NCBI GenBank assembly: GCA_937927725.1
Contig: CALBSE010000055.1
Span: forward strand, 1-56,224
Direction: 5' to 3'
Origin: an uncultured Actinomycetes bacterium
Lineage (GTDB): Bacteria > Actinomycetota > Acidimicrobiia > Acidimicrobiales > Acidimicrobilacustridaceae
DNA length: 56,224 nt
The notes below the pieces were generated by a model that made no database searches, was not told where the DNA came from, and was given only the letters and a program-made list of their open reading frames with translations. This document shows positions 1 through 8,582 of this stretch, piece after piece. Both the position numbers and the translations under genes were made by a program. The stretch's first letter is position 1. Every line of letters begins with the position of its first letter.

Positions 1-47
1 GTGGACTGACGATTCGTACCGACTTCGGTCTGCCATCAGTCGACACC

Positions 48-53
48 TACGAT
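48..53 (+). promoter_or_regulatory. Candidate -10 element for the small membrane protein/purU pair
   Basis: TACGAT lies about 38 nt before the ATG at 91, leaving a short leader that carries the Shine-Dalgarno GGAGGA at 80-85. No convincing -35 box is visible. The first 90 bases hold nothing else that I recognise. Confidence 0.35.
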
Positions 54-90
54 TGAAAGACTCGGACCGTCTGGGTGTTGGAGGAATGAC

Positions 91-294
91 ATGTTTCTCG
101 GTGAGGACCTTCTGCCGTGGTTGGTATTGGCCATCGGTAGCGCGCTCGCTGTCGGAACAGTTCTGGCGCTCGTTCGTCCGCCCAAAGAACACGAAAGCGG
201 CGATCTCACTCGTCCGCCTCTCGCGCGCAGCGTCGTGATGATCGCATTGGGTTCCATCGCGGCCATTTGGGGCTTGGCCTCGTTGCTTACATGA
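91..294 (+). CDS. Small membrane protein upstream of purU
   Basis: A 67-residue protein with two hydrophobic segments (about residues 8-26 and 47-65) joined by a short polar, proline-containing loop, so a two-TM membrane protein is predicted. The start is supported by a GGAGGA Shine-Dalgarno about 5 nt upstream. Its stop codon overlaps the purU ATG (ATGA, 291-294), so the two are probably translationally coupled. I recognise no family; no function is assigned. Confidence 0.6.
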   Translation: MFLGEDLLPWLVLAIGSALAVGTVLALVRPPKEHESGDLTRPPLARSVVMIALGSIAAIWGLASLLT

Positions 295-1163
295 ACCGAC
301 AAATGATGACGACCGCCGACCTTTCTGTGCTGACGCTGCAGTGTCCTGACCAACCGGGCATCGTCGCGGCTGTCGCCAATCTCATTTCCGATGCCGGCGG
401 AAATATCGCGAACGCTGATCAGCACACTGATCGTGATTCCGCGGTTTTCCTTCAGCGCATCGAAATTGACGGCGCTGTCGATTGGACTGCGTTCAATCTC
501 GGTCTCGCTCAACTCATTGAACGCTTTTCGATGCAGCACACGCTGCATCTTCCTGGAACCCGCGACCGCCTAGTTATTGCCTGTTCTGCAGAGTTGTATT
601 GCGCGGCCGATCTTCTGACACGAGTATCGCTTGGCGAACTTGACGTTGATGTCGTTGCGCTGATTTCCGACAAACCCGCAGCGGGCGAACTTGCCGCTCA
701 GCATGGGATCCCCTTCCGCCTTCTCGATGGCGGTCTCGCTGGCGACGCCCGAGCAGCGCAAGAAGCGGCGTTTGCAGAAGCACTCGATGAACTCGAACCC
801 GACCTCGTGGTGTTGGCCCGCTACATGCGGATTCTCCCTGAATCGATCACGCTTCGTTGGAATGGCCGGATGATCAACATTCATCATTCGTTTCTTCCGG
901 CTTTTGCTGGTGCGAAGCCGTACCACCGTGCGCATCAGCGCGGCGTGAAACTCATCGGTGCAACGGCGCACTACGTCACTGCCGAACTCGATGCCGGCCC
1001 GATTATTGCTCAGGGAATCACGTCGGTAAGTCACCGTGACGAGGTCGAAGATCTCGTGCGCAAGGGCCGAGACGTGGAACGCACCACTCTCGCCAACGCA
1101 GTTCGGCTACACCTTGAGCACCGAGTGTTGGTGTGGGACAACCGCACCTGCGTGTTTGCCTGA
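291..1163 (+). CDS. purU: Formyltetrahydrofolate deformylase
   Basis: A 290-residue protein with an N-terminal ACT domain (about residues 7-85, beginning LTLQCPDQPGIVAAVA) and a C-terminal formyltransferase-fold domain. The latter carries INIHHSFLPAF, GAKPYHRA and DAGPII, which supply the catalytic Asn-His-Asp of the PurN/PurU family. PurU hydrolyses 10-formyl-THF to formate and THF, feeding formate to purine synthesis and balancing one-carbon pools. The ACT domain separates it from PurN. I chose the ATG at 291 because it overlaps the preceding stop in the coupled ATGA arrangement; ATG 303 is an alternative. Length matches the family (about 280-290 aa). Confidence 0.93.
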   Translation: MNRQMMTTADLSVLTLQCPDQPGIVAAVANLISDAGGNIANADQHTDRDSAVFLQRIEIDGAVDWTAFNLGLAQLIERFSMQHTLHLPGTRDRLVIACSAELYCAADLLTRVSLGELDVDVVALISDKPAAGELAAQHGIPFRLLDGGLAGDARAAQEAAFAEALDELEPDLVVLARYMRILPESITLRWNGRMINIHHSFLPAFAGAKPYHRAHQRGVKLIGATAHYVTAELDAGPIIAQGITSVSHRDEVEDLVRKGRDVERTTLANAVRLHLEHRVLVWDNRTCVFA

Positions 1164-1248
1164 AACTCACCAAGCGATTGCCTGAGGTTTCTTGTGCAAC
1201 CTCGACGCGGGCGTGGTCGAATGTGAGCCGTCGTCGAGGGGGAGAGCA

Positions 1249-3618
1249 ATGAACAACGCGTCGAACTGGGTGCCACCGCTCGCCGGCGTCCGGGTCATCG
1301 AAACTGGCGAAGGCATTGCAAGTGGTTACGCCGGCAAGTTGTTCCGCGATGCCGGTGCCGAAGTCATCAAGGTCGAACGAGCAAGCGGGGACCCACTGCG
1401 TTCATGGTCGGCCACTGGCGCCGACCTTGGCGGCAAACCTGGCGCACTGTTTTCATTTCTTGCTGCGGGAAAGCAATCGGTGCTTGGAGAACTCAATGAT
1501 GCATCGGTGCAGGAGCTTCTCCTCACAGCCAATCTCGTCATCGACGACGGTTCGCTTGAGGTTCATGCTTTGCATGCAGCCGCACCCCGTTTAGTGATCT
1601 TGTCTGTCACCCCCTTTGGCCTCACTGGACCATTGGCGAATCGTCCAGCAACTGATTTCATCGTGCAGGCTGAATGCGGGTCGATCGCCGCTCGGGGCGC
1701 ACCCGATCTTCCGCCGGTGCAGGCCGGCGCCCGAACCTCAGAATGGGCCGCGGGCTTGTATGGGGCAGCAGCTGGTCTGGCTGCAGTGCTCGGAGTGAAG
1801 AGCGGTGCCGATGGCGTTGTCATTGACGCGTCGTGGATGGAAGCGATGATGATTTCCACCAATCTGTTCTCTGATCCGATGTGGTCGTTGATGAAGGCGC
1901 TGATGGGCATTGATCCGCCCGGCGTTGCTCGCTCCGTCGAAACGCCGTCCATCTACCCCAGCGCCGACGGATGGATTGGTTTCAACACAAACGGGCCGCA
2001 GCATGCCGAAGCATTCCTTCATCTCATTGAGCGTCCGGACCTTGTGGAAGCGGGCTACGTAATGGCGTCGACCCGCACGGCAAATCGTTATGAGTTTGAC
2101 GAATGGGTGCGCGCGTACACAACGAAGCACACCAGCGCCGAAATCCTTGAACGCGCCGGTGAATTACGCGTCCCTACTGTGCGAGTGAACGACGGCCGCA
2201 CCGTTCTTGACGAAGAACATCTCATTGCTCGCGAGTTCTTCGTACAGTCGGCCGACGGAAGATTTACTGCTCCGCGTCCGCACTATCGAATTCAGAACGA
2301 ACGGCCGCCGTTGGCTGCAGCAGCCCCTGAACTTGGCGCTGATGTCCCCGCGGATCGAACGACTCGCGAACTTCCCGCGGTGAATCGATCGCTTCCGCTC
2401 GAAGGGCTCAAGATTCTTGATGTCACGTGCTGGTGGGCCGGGCCTTCGAATACCCAGATTTTGGCGGCGATGGGTGCTGATGTGATTCACGTCGAATCAA
2501 TTGCTCACGCCGACCCGATGCGATACGCCGCGGCGGTGATGTTCCTTGATCGTGATCAGTGGTGGGAACTCAGTTCGTTCTATTTGGGCATCAATACGAA
2601 CAAACGCGGTATCACGCTCGACCTCAATAACCCCGATGGCGTTGCGCTTGCGGAACGACTCGTTGAATGGGCCGACATCGTGGTGGAGAACTACACACCT
2701 CGAGTCATGCCGAAGTTTGGATTGAGCTGGGAACGCATCCATGAACTCAATCCGAGAGCGGTGATGGTTCGGCAACCCGCGTTTGGCCTCGATGGTCCGT
2801 GGGCTGATCGCGTTGGGTTTGCGCAGAACATGGAACAGATGGCGGGTATGGCCTTCCTGACGGGGTACCGAGATCAGGAACCGCTCGTTCCCCGAGGACC
2901 GGGCGATCCATTGGGTGGAGCACATGCCGCATTCGCAACGCTCGCGGCACTGGCTCGCAGAGATGCCACCGGTGAAGGGGTGCTCGTTGAAGTCCCGCTC
3001 ATTGAAGGATCACTCAACATCACCGCTGAGCCCGTTGTGGAGTTCAGTGCTTACGGTCGCCTTATGGAGCGCGATGGCAATCGTTCGGCCCATGCTGCAC
3101 CCCAAGGTTTGTATTCGTGTGTTGGTGATGAACAGTGGCTCGCGTTGTCAGTGGCAACCGATGAGCAGTGGCATGCGCTTGCGTCGGTGCTCGGGGATGA
3201 CGAACTTGTCGCCGATCGCTCACTTTCAAATCTTGCTGGTCGTCGTGCTGCGCACGATCTCCTTGATGAAAAGATCGACGCATGGGCAGCGGAGCGATTG
3301 TTGGATGCCGCACTCGAAGAACTGAATGCCGCAGGGGTACCGGCCGCGGCATTGGCCGATCCACGAACAATTCACACGCACCCGCACTTTGTTGCGCGTG
3401 GGTTCTATGAAGATGCAGCTCATCCGGTGGTGGGGGCGGTTCCCATTGCCGGAATGCCGTTCCGCATGACGGGGGTCGACAACTGGATTGCCGCGCCGGC
3501 TCCTCTTATGGGTCAACACAACGCTGAAGTTCTTGGCGGATTGATTGGTCTTGATGCCGATCGATTGGTGCAACTCACCGAAGCCGGCGTGATCGGCGAG
3601 CGACCGGTGGGTTCTTAG
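1249..3618 (+). CDS. Tandem-domain CaiB/BaiF (class III) CoA-transferase
   Basis: A 789-residue protein made of two consecutive class III CoA-transferase domains. The first begins at about residue 8 (LAGVRVIETGEGIASGYAGK) and the second at about residue 380 (LEGLKILDVTCWWAGPSNTQ). Family members move CoA between acyl-CoA and a free acid, usually as interlocked dimers of ~400-aa chains; here both halves sit in one chain. The second domain has the expected GDPLGG aspartate region. The equivalent position in the first reads TSEWAAG, with Glu where Asp is usual. The ATG at 1249 follows GAGGGGGAG. Substrate is unknown. The stop overlaps the converging GT2 gene by 4 bp. Confidence 0.85.
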   Translation: MNNASNWVPPLAGVRVIETGEGIASGYAGKLFRDAGAEVIKVERASGDPLRSWSATGADLGGKPGALFSFLAAGKQSVLGELNDASVQELLLTANLVIDDGSLEVHALHAAAPRLVILSVTPFGLTGPLANRPATDFIVQAECGSIAARGAPDLPPVQAGARTSEWAAGLYGAAAGLAAVLGVKSGADGVVIDASWMEAMMISTNLFSDPMWSLMKALMGIDPPGVARSVETPSIYPSADGWIGFNTNGPQHAEAFLHLIERPDLVEAGYVMASTRTANRYEFDEWVRAYTTKHTSAEILERAGELRVPTVRVNDGRTVLDEEHLIAREFFVQSADGRFTAPRPHYRIQNERPPLAAAAPELGADVPADRTTRELPAVNRSLPLEGLKILDVTCWWAGPSNTQILAAMGADVIHVESIAHADPMRYAAAVMFLDRDQWWELSSFYLGINTNKRGITLDLNNPDGVALAERLVEWADIVVENYTPRVMPKFGLSWERIHELNPRAVMVRQPAFGLDGPWADRVGFAQNMEQMAGMAFLTGYRDQEPLVPRGPGDPLGGAHAAFATLAALARRDATGEGVLVEVPLIEGSLNITAEPVVEFSAYGRLMERDGNRSAHAAPQGLYSCVGDEQWLALSVATDEQWHALASVLGDDELVADRSLSNLAGRRAAHDLLDEKIDAWAAERLLDAALEELNAAGVPAAALADPRTIHTHPHFVARGFYEDAAHPVVGAVPIAGMPFRMTGVDNWIAAPAPLMGQHNAEVLGGLIGLDADRLVQLTEAGVIGERPVGS

Positions 3619-5675
3619 ACGTTCCGGTACAGCGGGACCAACGTTGCGGCAACCTCAACTGCCGACATTCGAACGAGCCACGCCTCTGCATCACGCACGC
3701 CAAAAGAGGCAATGAGATCGTCGCCGTCGATGGCAAGACCAGCGGCGAATTCAATACCTAACTCGAGGAAGTGGAACGGTGCAGACATCGATGTGATGTC
3801 CCATCGAAAGCCTCCGTTTGTTGCGGTTGAACTCGTCAGATGAATGAATCGGTGCGAGTACACGCGCTTGTTAGCGACAAACGTGACTTCGTGAATCAGG
3901 AAGAGAATGCCGTCATTGAACGCAATACCTTGAGTTCCACCACGGAAATGGGTTGCGGCTGGCGGACCGTTCGTTGAAGAGTCGATGACAAGGTGCGTTT
4001 CGGCATCGAGGTGAGCAACGACAGTTGGCGAACTCAAATAGAGGATGTGGAGTTCTCCGTCGACGACGAATGGCATCCAATTCTTTTCGTGACGAGCGGG
4101 ATCGGGTCCAGGAATGACCGAAAGCGTCGTGGCATCAGGCTTCTCAAGTGACGGAATCTCAAGGAGGGCGATATCGCAACGCTCGTAGTGATTTCGATCT
4201 CGAACGGTCGCTAAGGCAGTCCATGAATTTCCGACACAGAGAAGTCGGACGTCCTCGCATCCAAGTACTCGGGAAAGTCGAGTGGCCGGACCTTTGGGCT
4301 GAGCAGGAATCTGACCGATTGCTGAGGAGGTGAGATTCTCATCGAGGCGAGCGAGCAGATTGACCGTGCGAATGATCTCGTCGTCCTCAATTCCTTGAAA
4401 CGTGTAGGACCCGTCGTCAGCTATCACGTAGTTCGAACTTCGGATATTGATAACTAGCCCACCGGAGGGGTCGTTTGTTACTGATGGGTTGAAGAGCGAC
4501 CAACCGGGCGCATGTTCGATGGAAATTTGTGTGTACGACGGGCCGTTGATGAGTGTGCCGAGCGACGGAATGTCGGCGCCGGCGGCGAGATGTGCGAGCG
4601 TTTCGGAATCGGGGCGACCGAGCGAGCGAAGGCACCACGCTCGGTTGTGGCGAACCCACGGCACCATTTCCTGTGGCACCTTGCCGTCAAGGAGTTCCTC
4701 GTTGAGCGCGAGCGCCTCCTCGATGCGGCCGAGATGAAACCATGCGATTGCGAGCTCAAACTTGAGGGCCCATTCGTGGGCCTCGGGATGAACAAAGGCG
4801 GAATCTGTTGATCGCGGCAGCGCGAGACCTTTCGCGGCGTACAACTCACAAAGTGCGTACTGGCCCCGTTGTCGGTGTAACCGTGCGAGTTCAAGAAGTG
4901 GTTCGGCGCGCGATGGTCGGAAGTTCCACGCACTGAGCAATTGAACGATTGCGGCATTTGGGTCGTTGGCGCGCAGCAGAAGTCCGATTTGGTAGAGCGA
5001 ATAGAAGACTTCCTCCTCCCAACCCCCAAGTGAGATCCGCTGTTGAAAGGCAGAAATCGCGGCATCGGTCTCGCCGAGGTCTCGCAGAGTGAGGGCAAGG
5101 TAAAACCACGAACGCTGGTCGGTCGGATCCTCGTCGATCGATTGCTGGAGGAAAATTTTGTCGCGCTCAAATTTGTTGGCGCGAGAACCACCATCTGCAT
5201 GATCGTTGATAACGAGTTGAGGAAGCCGTTCGCGGCTGTATGGCTGTTTGCAACTGAGGTATTCGTGCGTACGACCAACGAAGAACCACTCGTGGTCAGA
5301 ACGAAGGAGTCGCGGAATCCAATAGGAAGGATCCGCATCGTGGCGAAGTTCATAGGCATCTGCAGTGAGATCAGGAAGCGTGCCATCACCATGGAGAGTC
5401 ATATCGGCATCCACCAACAGCAGATGAGTCCCGCGCCCTCGGGCGAGAGCGAGGGCTTCACTGCGGTTGTGGCCGAAGTTGACCCAGTCGCGATGGTGAA
5501 TTTCGCCGGGGAGATCAGAAAGCGACCGTTCGATTCGGTCGACGGTGTCATCGGTTGAACCAGTGTCGACAATCAGCCATCCGGAAATGAGGGGCCGGAC
5601 AGAGTCGAGGCAGCGTTCGATCACCTGTGATTCATCGCGGACGATCATCACCAGGATGATTTCCGGTGACGTCAT
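3615..5675 (-). CDS. GT2 glycosyltransferase with TPR and C-terminal propeller-like domain
   Basis: A 686-residue protein. Residues 1-~190 are a family 2 glycosyltransferase: an N-terminal MIVRDE motif, VDTGSTDDT, then LLVDADM, whose DAD is the metal/nucleotide-sugar site. Residues ~190-370 have TPR-like helical pairs. Residues ~380-686 are beta-rich, with GCEDVRLL and a final LIASFGVRDAEAWL that resemble five-bladed propellers of GH130/GH43-type proteins. I see no signal peptide or TM segment, so it is probably cytosolic. Role in glycan synthesis is inferred. It is 19 bp downstream of the phosphodiester glycosidase gene, probably in one transcript with it. Confidence 0.75.
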   Translation of the reverse strand: MTSPEIILVMIVRDESQVIERCLDSVRPLISGWLIVDTGSTDDTVDRIERSLSDLPGEIHHRDWVNFGHNRSEALALARGRGTHLLLVDADMTLHGDGTLPDLTADAYELRHDADPSYWIPRLLRSDHEWFFVGRTHEYLSCKQPYSRERLPQLVINDHADGGSRANKFERDKIFLQQSIDEDPTDQRSWFYLALTLRDLGETDAAISAFQQRISLGGWEEEVFYSLYQIGLLLRANDPNAAIVQLLSAWNFRPSRAEPLLELARLHRQRGQYALCELYAAKGLALPRSTDSAFVHPEAHEWALKFELAIAWFHLGRIEEALALNEELLDGKVPQEMVPWVRHNRAWCLRSLGRPDSETLAHLAAGADIPSLGTLINGPSYTQISIEHAPGWSLFNPSVTNDPSGGLVINIRSSNYVIADDGSYTFQGIEDDEIIRTVNLLARLDENLTSSAIGQIPAQPKGPATRLSRVLGCEDVRLLCVGNSWTALATVRDRNHYERCDIALLEIPSLEKPDATTLSVIPGPDPARHEKNWMPFVVDGELHILYLSSPTVVAHLDAETHLVIDSSTNGPPAATHFRGGTQGIAFNDGILFLIHEVTFVANKRVYSHRFIHLTSSTATNGGFRWDITSMSAPFHFLELGIEFAAGLAIDGDDLIASFGVRDAEAWLVRMSAVEVAATLVPLYRNV

Positions 5676-5694
5676 CGAACGAGTCCGCTACAAC

Positions 5695-7092
5695 TCAGAG
5701 GGTGCGAGAGAAGACGCCGACGAAATCGCGAGCGTCGGGAGAGAGGTACCGGTTCGCGCTTTTGAATGAATCAGGAAGCAACTTCGTTCCTTCAACCGAT
5801 GTTGGGTCGAGGAATCGGGTAGCGGCGTAGAAGTTGAATGTGGTCCAGACCGTATTGATGTCGAGCTCCATTGCTCGAACGCAACCGGCGCGAAGCATGA
5901 GTTGTGCGAGCGAAAGGGCTCCGAGTCCATCGCCGTAGCCATAGACAACTGCTCCGTCGGCAGTAACACCAACGCCCGAACGCCACGCCAGGATCTTGTT
6001 ACCAAATGTGGCGCCCCACGCTCCGTCGGCGTTATCACTCAGACCAGGAGCCAACACTCCAGGCTTTGCCGTTGCTGCGGGAACACCACCCGGGTTCGGT
6101 GGTCCGCCTGCATTGTCAATGATGAGGTCGAGGTTCTGACGGACACCCACCACGTTTGGCGTGAGCGTGACATCCCGACCCCACATTCCAACGGTTGCGG
6201 TGCCATCGGCATAGAAGACGAGCGATGCGGCGCCATCACGCAGCGTCCCCTTGGTCTGTCCATCAAGGTAAAAACCGCCACGAGCGTCTTGCATTCGGAA
6301 GCCAGCATTGAATGCCGCGACCAACGTGAGGCGCTGATCCATCGGCACCTGCGAAGGCTTTGCCCATTTGCCGCCGGGTTCTTCTGTACCAGGGAACAAC
6401 TCGAACTTCACGAGTTTCGGATCCATCCACGTGAGACCGTCGAGGATCGAGGTGTGCACAGAGTCCGGGCGAACTTGGGTCGTGTACATCGCTTGTGCGC
6501 CGCCGACCATCGGGCCAACGGGAAGCCAGACGCCTTCATTCGCAACTGGCGTTACGCCTTCAGGCACCTGCACGTTGGCGGGCTTTGGAAGGTGCGGAGC
6601 AACGGCTTTCACCGTTGTGGTTGGGCCAGCTTCTTCAACATCGATTGCGTTAATGGCACGGTCGGGTTCGCCGCCGGCCTTGGGCTGATGATTACTCAGC
6701 CACCAGTTTTCGATCGTATTGAGGACAAATCCCAAGTTGTTGTCACGCATCCATTCGGCGCCGCGTTCGGTGACCGAAAGATTGTTTGGCGTGACAATTG
6801 CGCGAGTGAAGGAAACGAGCGGCAACAACAAGATGGCAAAGATGACGAGTGCGGTGATCTTCAACCAGCGAGGTTTGGGCGTGCGAACCATTTTGCCGCG
6901 TTTGCCCTGCGCGCTTGCCGGCGGTGGCGGGAGGTCGGAGGTCGCCGTGTCTGTTGTGGTTGTTGCACTTGTTGATGGGCCTTCGACTTCGCGCAAAAGA
7001 GCGGTGAGTGGATCAAGCGGCCCGGGCACCGATGAACTTGAGGTTGCATCGTTGCCTTCCGATTCGGCGCCGGGAGGAGTTGTTGAAGACAT
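5695..7092 (-). CDS. Membrane-anchored phosphodiester glycosidase-like protein (NAGPA/DUF2233 domain), copy 1
   Basis: A 465-residue protein. A cytosolic, S/T- and P-rich N-terminus ends in basic residues (KMVRTPKPRWLK), followed by one TM segment at about residues 76-98 and a large external domain. The external part has hallmarks of the phosphodiester glycosidase (NAGPA) family: AAFNAGFRMQDARGGFYLDG, a GMWGRD turn, NLDLIIDNAGG, and a late GCVRAMELDIN motif. Characterised relatives remove sugar phosphodiester caps; the substrate here is unknown. The neighbouring gene at 7187-8425 is a close paralogue with the same layout, so a recent tandem duplication is inferred. Confidence 0.75.
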   Translation of the reverse strand: MSSTTPPGAESEGNDATSSSSVPGPLDPLTALLREVEGPSTSATTTTDTATSDLPPPPASAQGKRGKMVRTPKPRWLKITALVIFAILLLPLVSFTRAIVTPNNLSVTERGAEWMRDNNLGFVLNTIENWWLSNHQPKAGGEPDRAINAIDVEEAGPTTTVKAVAPHLPKPANVQVPEGVTPVANEGVWLPVGPMVGGAQAMYTTQVRPDSVHTSILDGLTWMDPKLVKFELFPGTEEPGGKWAKPSQVPMDQRLTLVAAFNAGFRMQDARGGFYLDGQTKGTLRDGAASLVFYADGTATVGMWGRDVTLTPNVVGVRQNLDLIIDNAGGPPNPGGVPAATAKPGVLAPGLSDNADGAWGATFGNKILAWRSGVGVTADGAVVYGYGDGLGALSLAQLMLRAGCVRAMELDINTVWTTFNFYAATRFLDPTSVEGTKLLPDSFKSANRYLSPDARDFVGVFSRTL

Positions 7093-7186
7093 GACTACCG
7101 CCGGCGGGGGTTGACCAAACCAAAGGACGAGCCGTGATCCTACGGCAGGCCATCGCAGAAGTCAGGACAGTGAAAGGCCTTGCCTG

Positions 7187-8425
7187 TTACTTCTTGCGGG
7201 CGTAGACGGCGACGAAGTCACGGGCATCGTCACTGAGGTACCTGTTCCCGCTCTTCTCCGCGTCAGGGAGCAACTTCGTGCCTTTCACTGATGAGGGATT
7301 GCCGGGGGTGGCGGTGTTATAGAAGTTGAACGTGGTCCATGCCGGGTTGATATCGAGTTCCATCGCCCGCACACAACCGGCTCGCAACATGAGATCAGCG
7401 AGTGATCGAGCGCCTAATCCGCCTCCATAGCCGTAGACGAGAGCGCCATCGGCCGTTACACCCACTGCTGATCGCCACACCAGAACCTTGTTGCCGAGAG
7501 TGTCGCCCCATGCACCGTTCTGATTGTTGTCGAGTCCCTCGGCGGGCTCACCCGGAGCTGCTTTGTCTTTGGGTGACGGATTGCCACCGGGGAACGGGAA
7601 GCCTCCGCCATTATCGACAATGAGGTCAAGATTTTGCCGAACAGCTTCGACGTTAGGACCCATTTCGAAATCGCGGCCCCACATTCCCACGCTTGCGACA
7701 CCGTCTTTATAGACAACGAGTGACGCTGCCCCGTCACGTAGTGGTTTGTAGGTGACGCCGTCGAGATAGAAACCGCCCATCGCATCCTGCATGCGAAATC
7801 CACCGTTGAATGCAGCGATGAGGTCGAGTCGTTTGTCGAGCGGCACCTGCGCCGGAATGGTCTGCTTGCCTCCCGGTTCCACAGTTCCGGGATGAACTTC
7901 CAACGACACCAGTTTCGGATCCATCCACACCAAACCATCGAGGATTGATGTGTGGACAGAGTCAGGTCGCACCTGCGTGGTGTACATCGTTTGCGCGCCA
8001 CCGACCTGTGGGCCAACTGGCACCCACACACCTTCGTTGGCAACTGGAGTGACCCCGTCGGGAACAGCGACATTTGCGGGCTTGGGTAGGTGCGGAACTG
8101 CAGGAGGAGTGGTTGGTCCGGTTGGGGTGTTTGTGGTCGAGACATCGATGGCGCGACTTGGATCACCACCTGATTTCGGACCGTTATGACTGAACCACCA
8201 CGACTCGATGTTGTTGAGGATGAACCCCATGTTGTTGTCGCGCATCCACTCCGCCGCTCGCTCGCTGAGCGAGAGGCTGTTGGGAGTGAGGACCGCTTTG
8301 CCAAGCGAAAGCACCGGAATGGAAAGCAGCGCGACAAGCACTACGACCGTGATCGTCTTCCAGGTCGAGCGCGGCCCTTTGGCTATGGGCTTTTTGGGTG
8401 GGGTTGAAGGAGTGCTGGTCGTCAT
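7187..8425 (-). CDS. Membrane-anchored phosphodiester glycosidase-like protein, copy 2
   Basis: A 412-residue paralogue of the protein at 5695-7092. It has a short basic cytosolic tail, one TM (about residues 21-40), then the same external domain with AAFNGGFRMQDAMGGFYLDG, GMWGRD, NLDLIVDNGGGFPFPGG and GCVRAMELDIN. Identity to copy 1 is very high across the catalytic part and low in the cytosolic tail. I prefer the ATG at 8425 (MTTSTPSTPPKK), which gives a typical basic N-terminus before the TM; an ATG at 8479 would add 18 residues. No strong Shine-Dalgarno helps decide. Confidence 0.73.
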   Translation of the reverse strand: MTTSTPSTPPKKPIAKGPRSTWKTITVVVLVALLSIPVLSLGKAVLTPNSLSLSERAAEWMRDNNMGFILNNIESWWFSHNGPKSGGDPSRAIDVSTTNTPTGPTTPPAVPHLPKPANVAVPDGVTPVANEGVWVPVGPQVGGAQTMYTTQVRPDSVHTSILDGLVWMDPKLVSLEVHPGTVEPGGKQTIPAQVPLDKRLDLIAAFNGGFRMQDAMGGFYLDGVTYKPLRDGAASLVVYKDGVASVGMWGRDFEMGPNVEAVRQNLDLIVDNGGGFPFPGGNPSPKDKAAPGEPAEGLDNNQNGAWGDTLGNKVLVWRSAVGVTADGALVYGYGGGLGARSLADLMLRAGCVRAMELDINPAWTTFNFYNTATPGNPSSVKGTKLLPDAEKSGNRYLSDDARDFVAVYARKK

Positions 8426-8545
8426 GAGGGCTGCACAGCCGCAACGGACTCGCCGGGGTGCGGAGTGAGAATACGGCACTGCACTGCCGATTCCCTGTCA
8501 CTCCATTGGCCGGTGCGTTCGAGCACACGGTTGTCGGTCACGCCG

Positions 8546-8551
8546 TACGAT
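8546..8551 (+). promoter_or_regulatory. Candidate -10 element for the LLM oxidoreductase gene
   Basis: TACGAT sits 31 nt before the ATG at 8583. A transcript from about 8558 would have a 25-nt leader holding the GGGGG Shine-Dalgarno at 8573-8577, which supports 8583 rather than 8565 as the start. No clear -35. Confidence 0.35.
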
Positions 8552-8582
8552 CAGGACCACACAAATGTTCTTGGGGGCACCG

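Noticed and set aside
267..1163. Annotation of the first formyltransferase-fold gene as purN
   Set aside because: An N-terminal ACT domain and ~290-aa length identify PurU.
5902..6975. 357-codon open frame on the plus strand
   Set aside because: Antisense to the phosphodiester glycosidase-like gene; Cys/Arg/His-rich composition and no family motifs, typical of GC-rich shadow frames.
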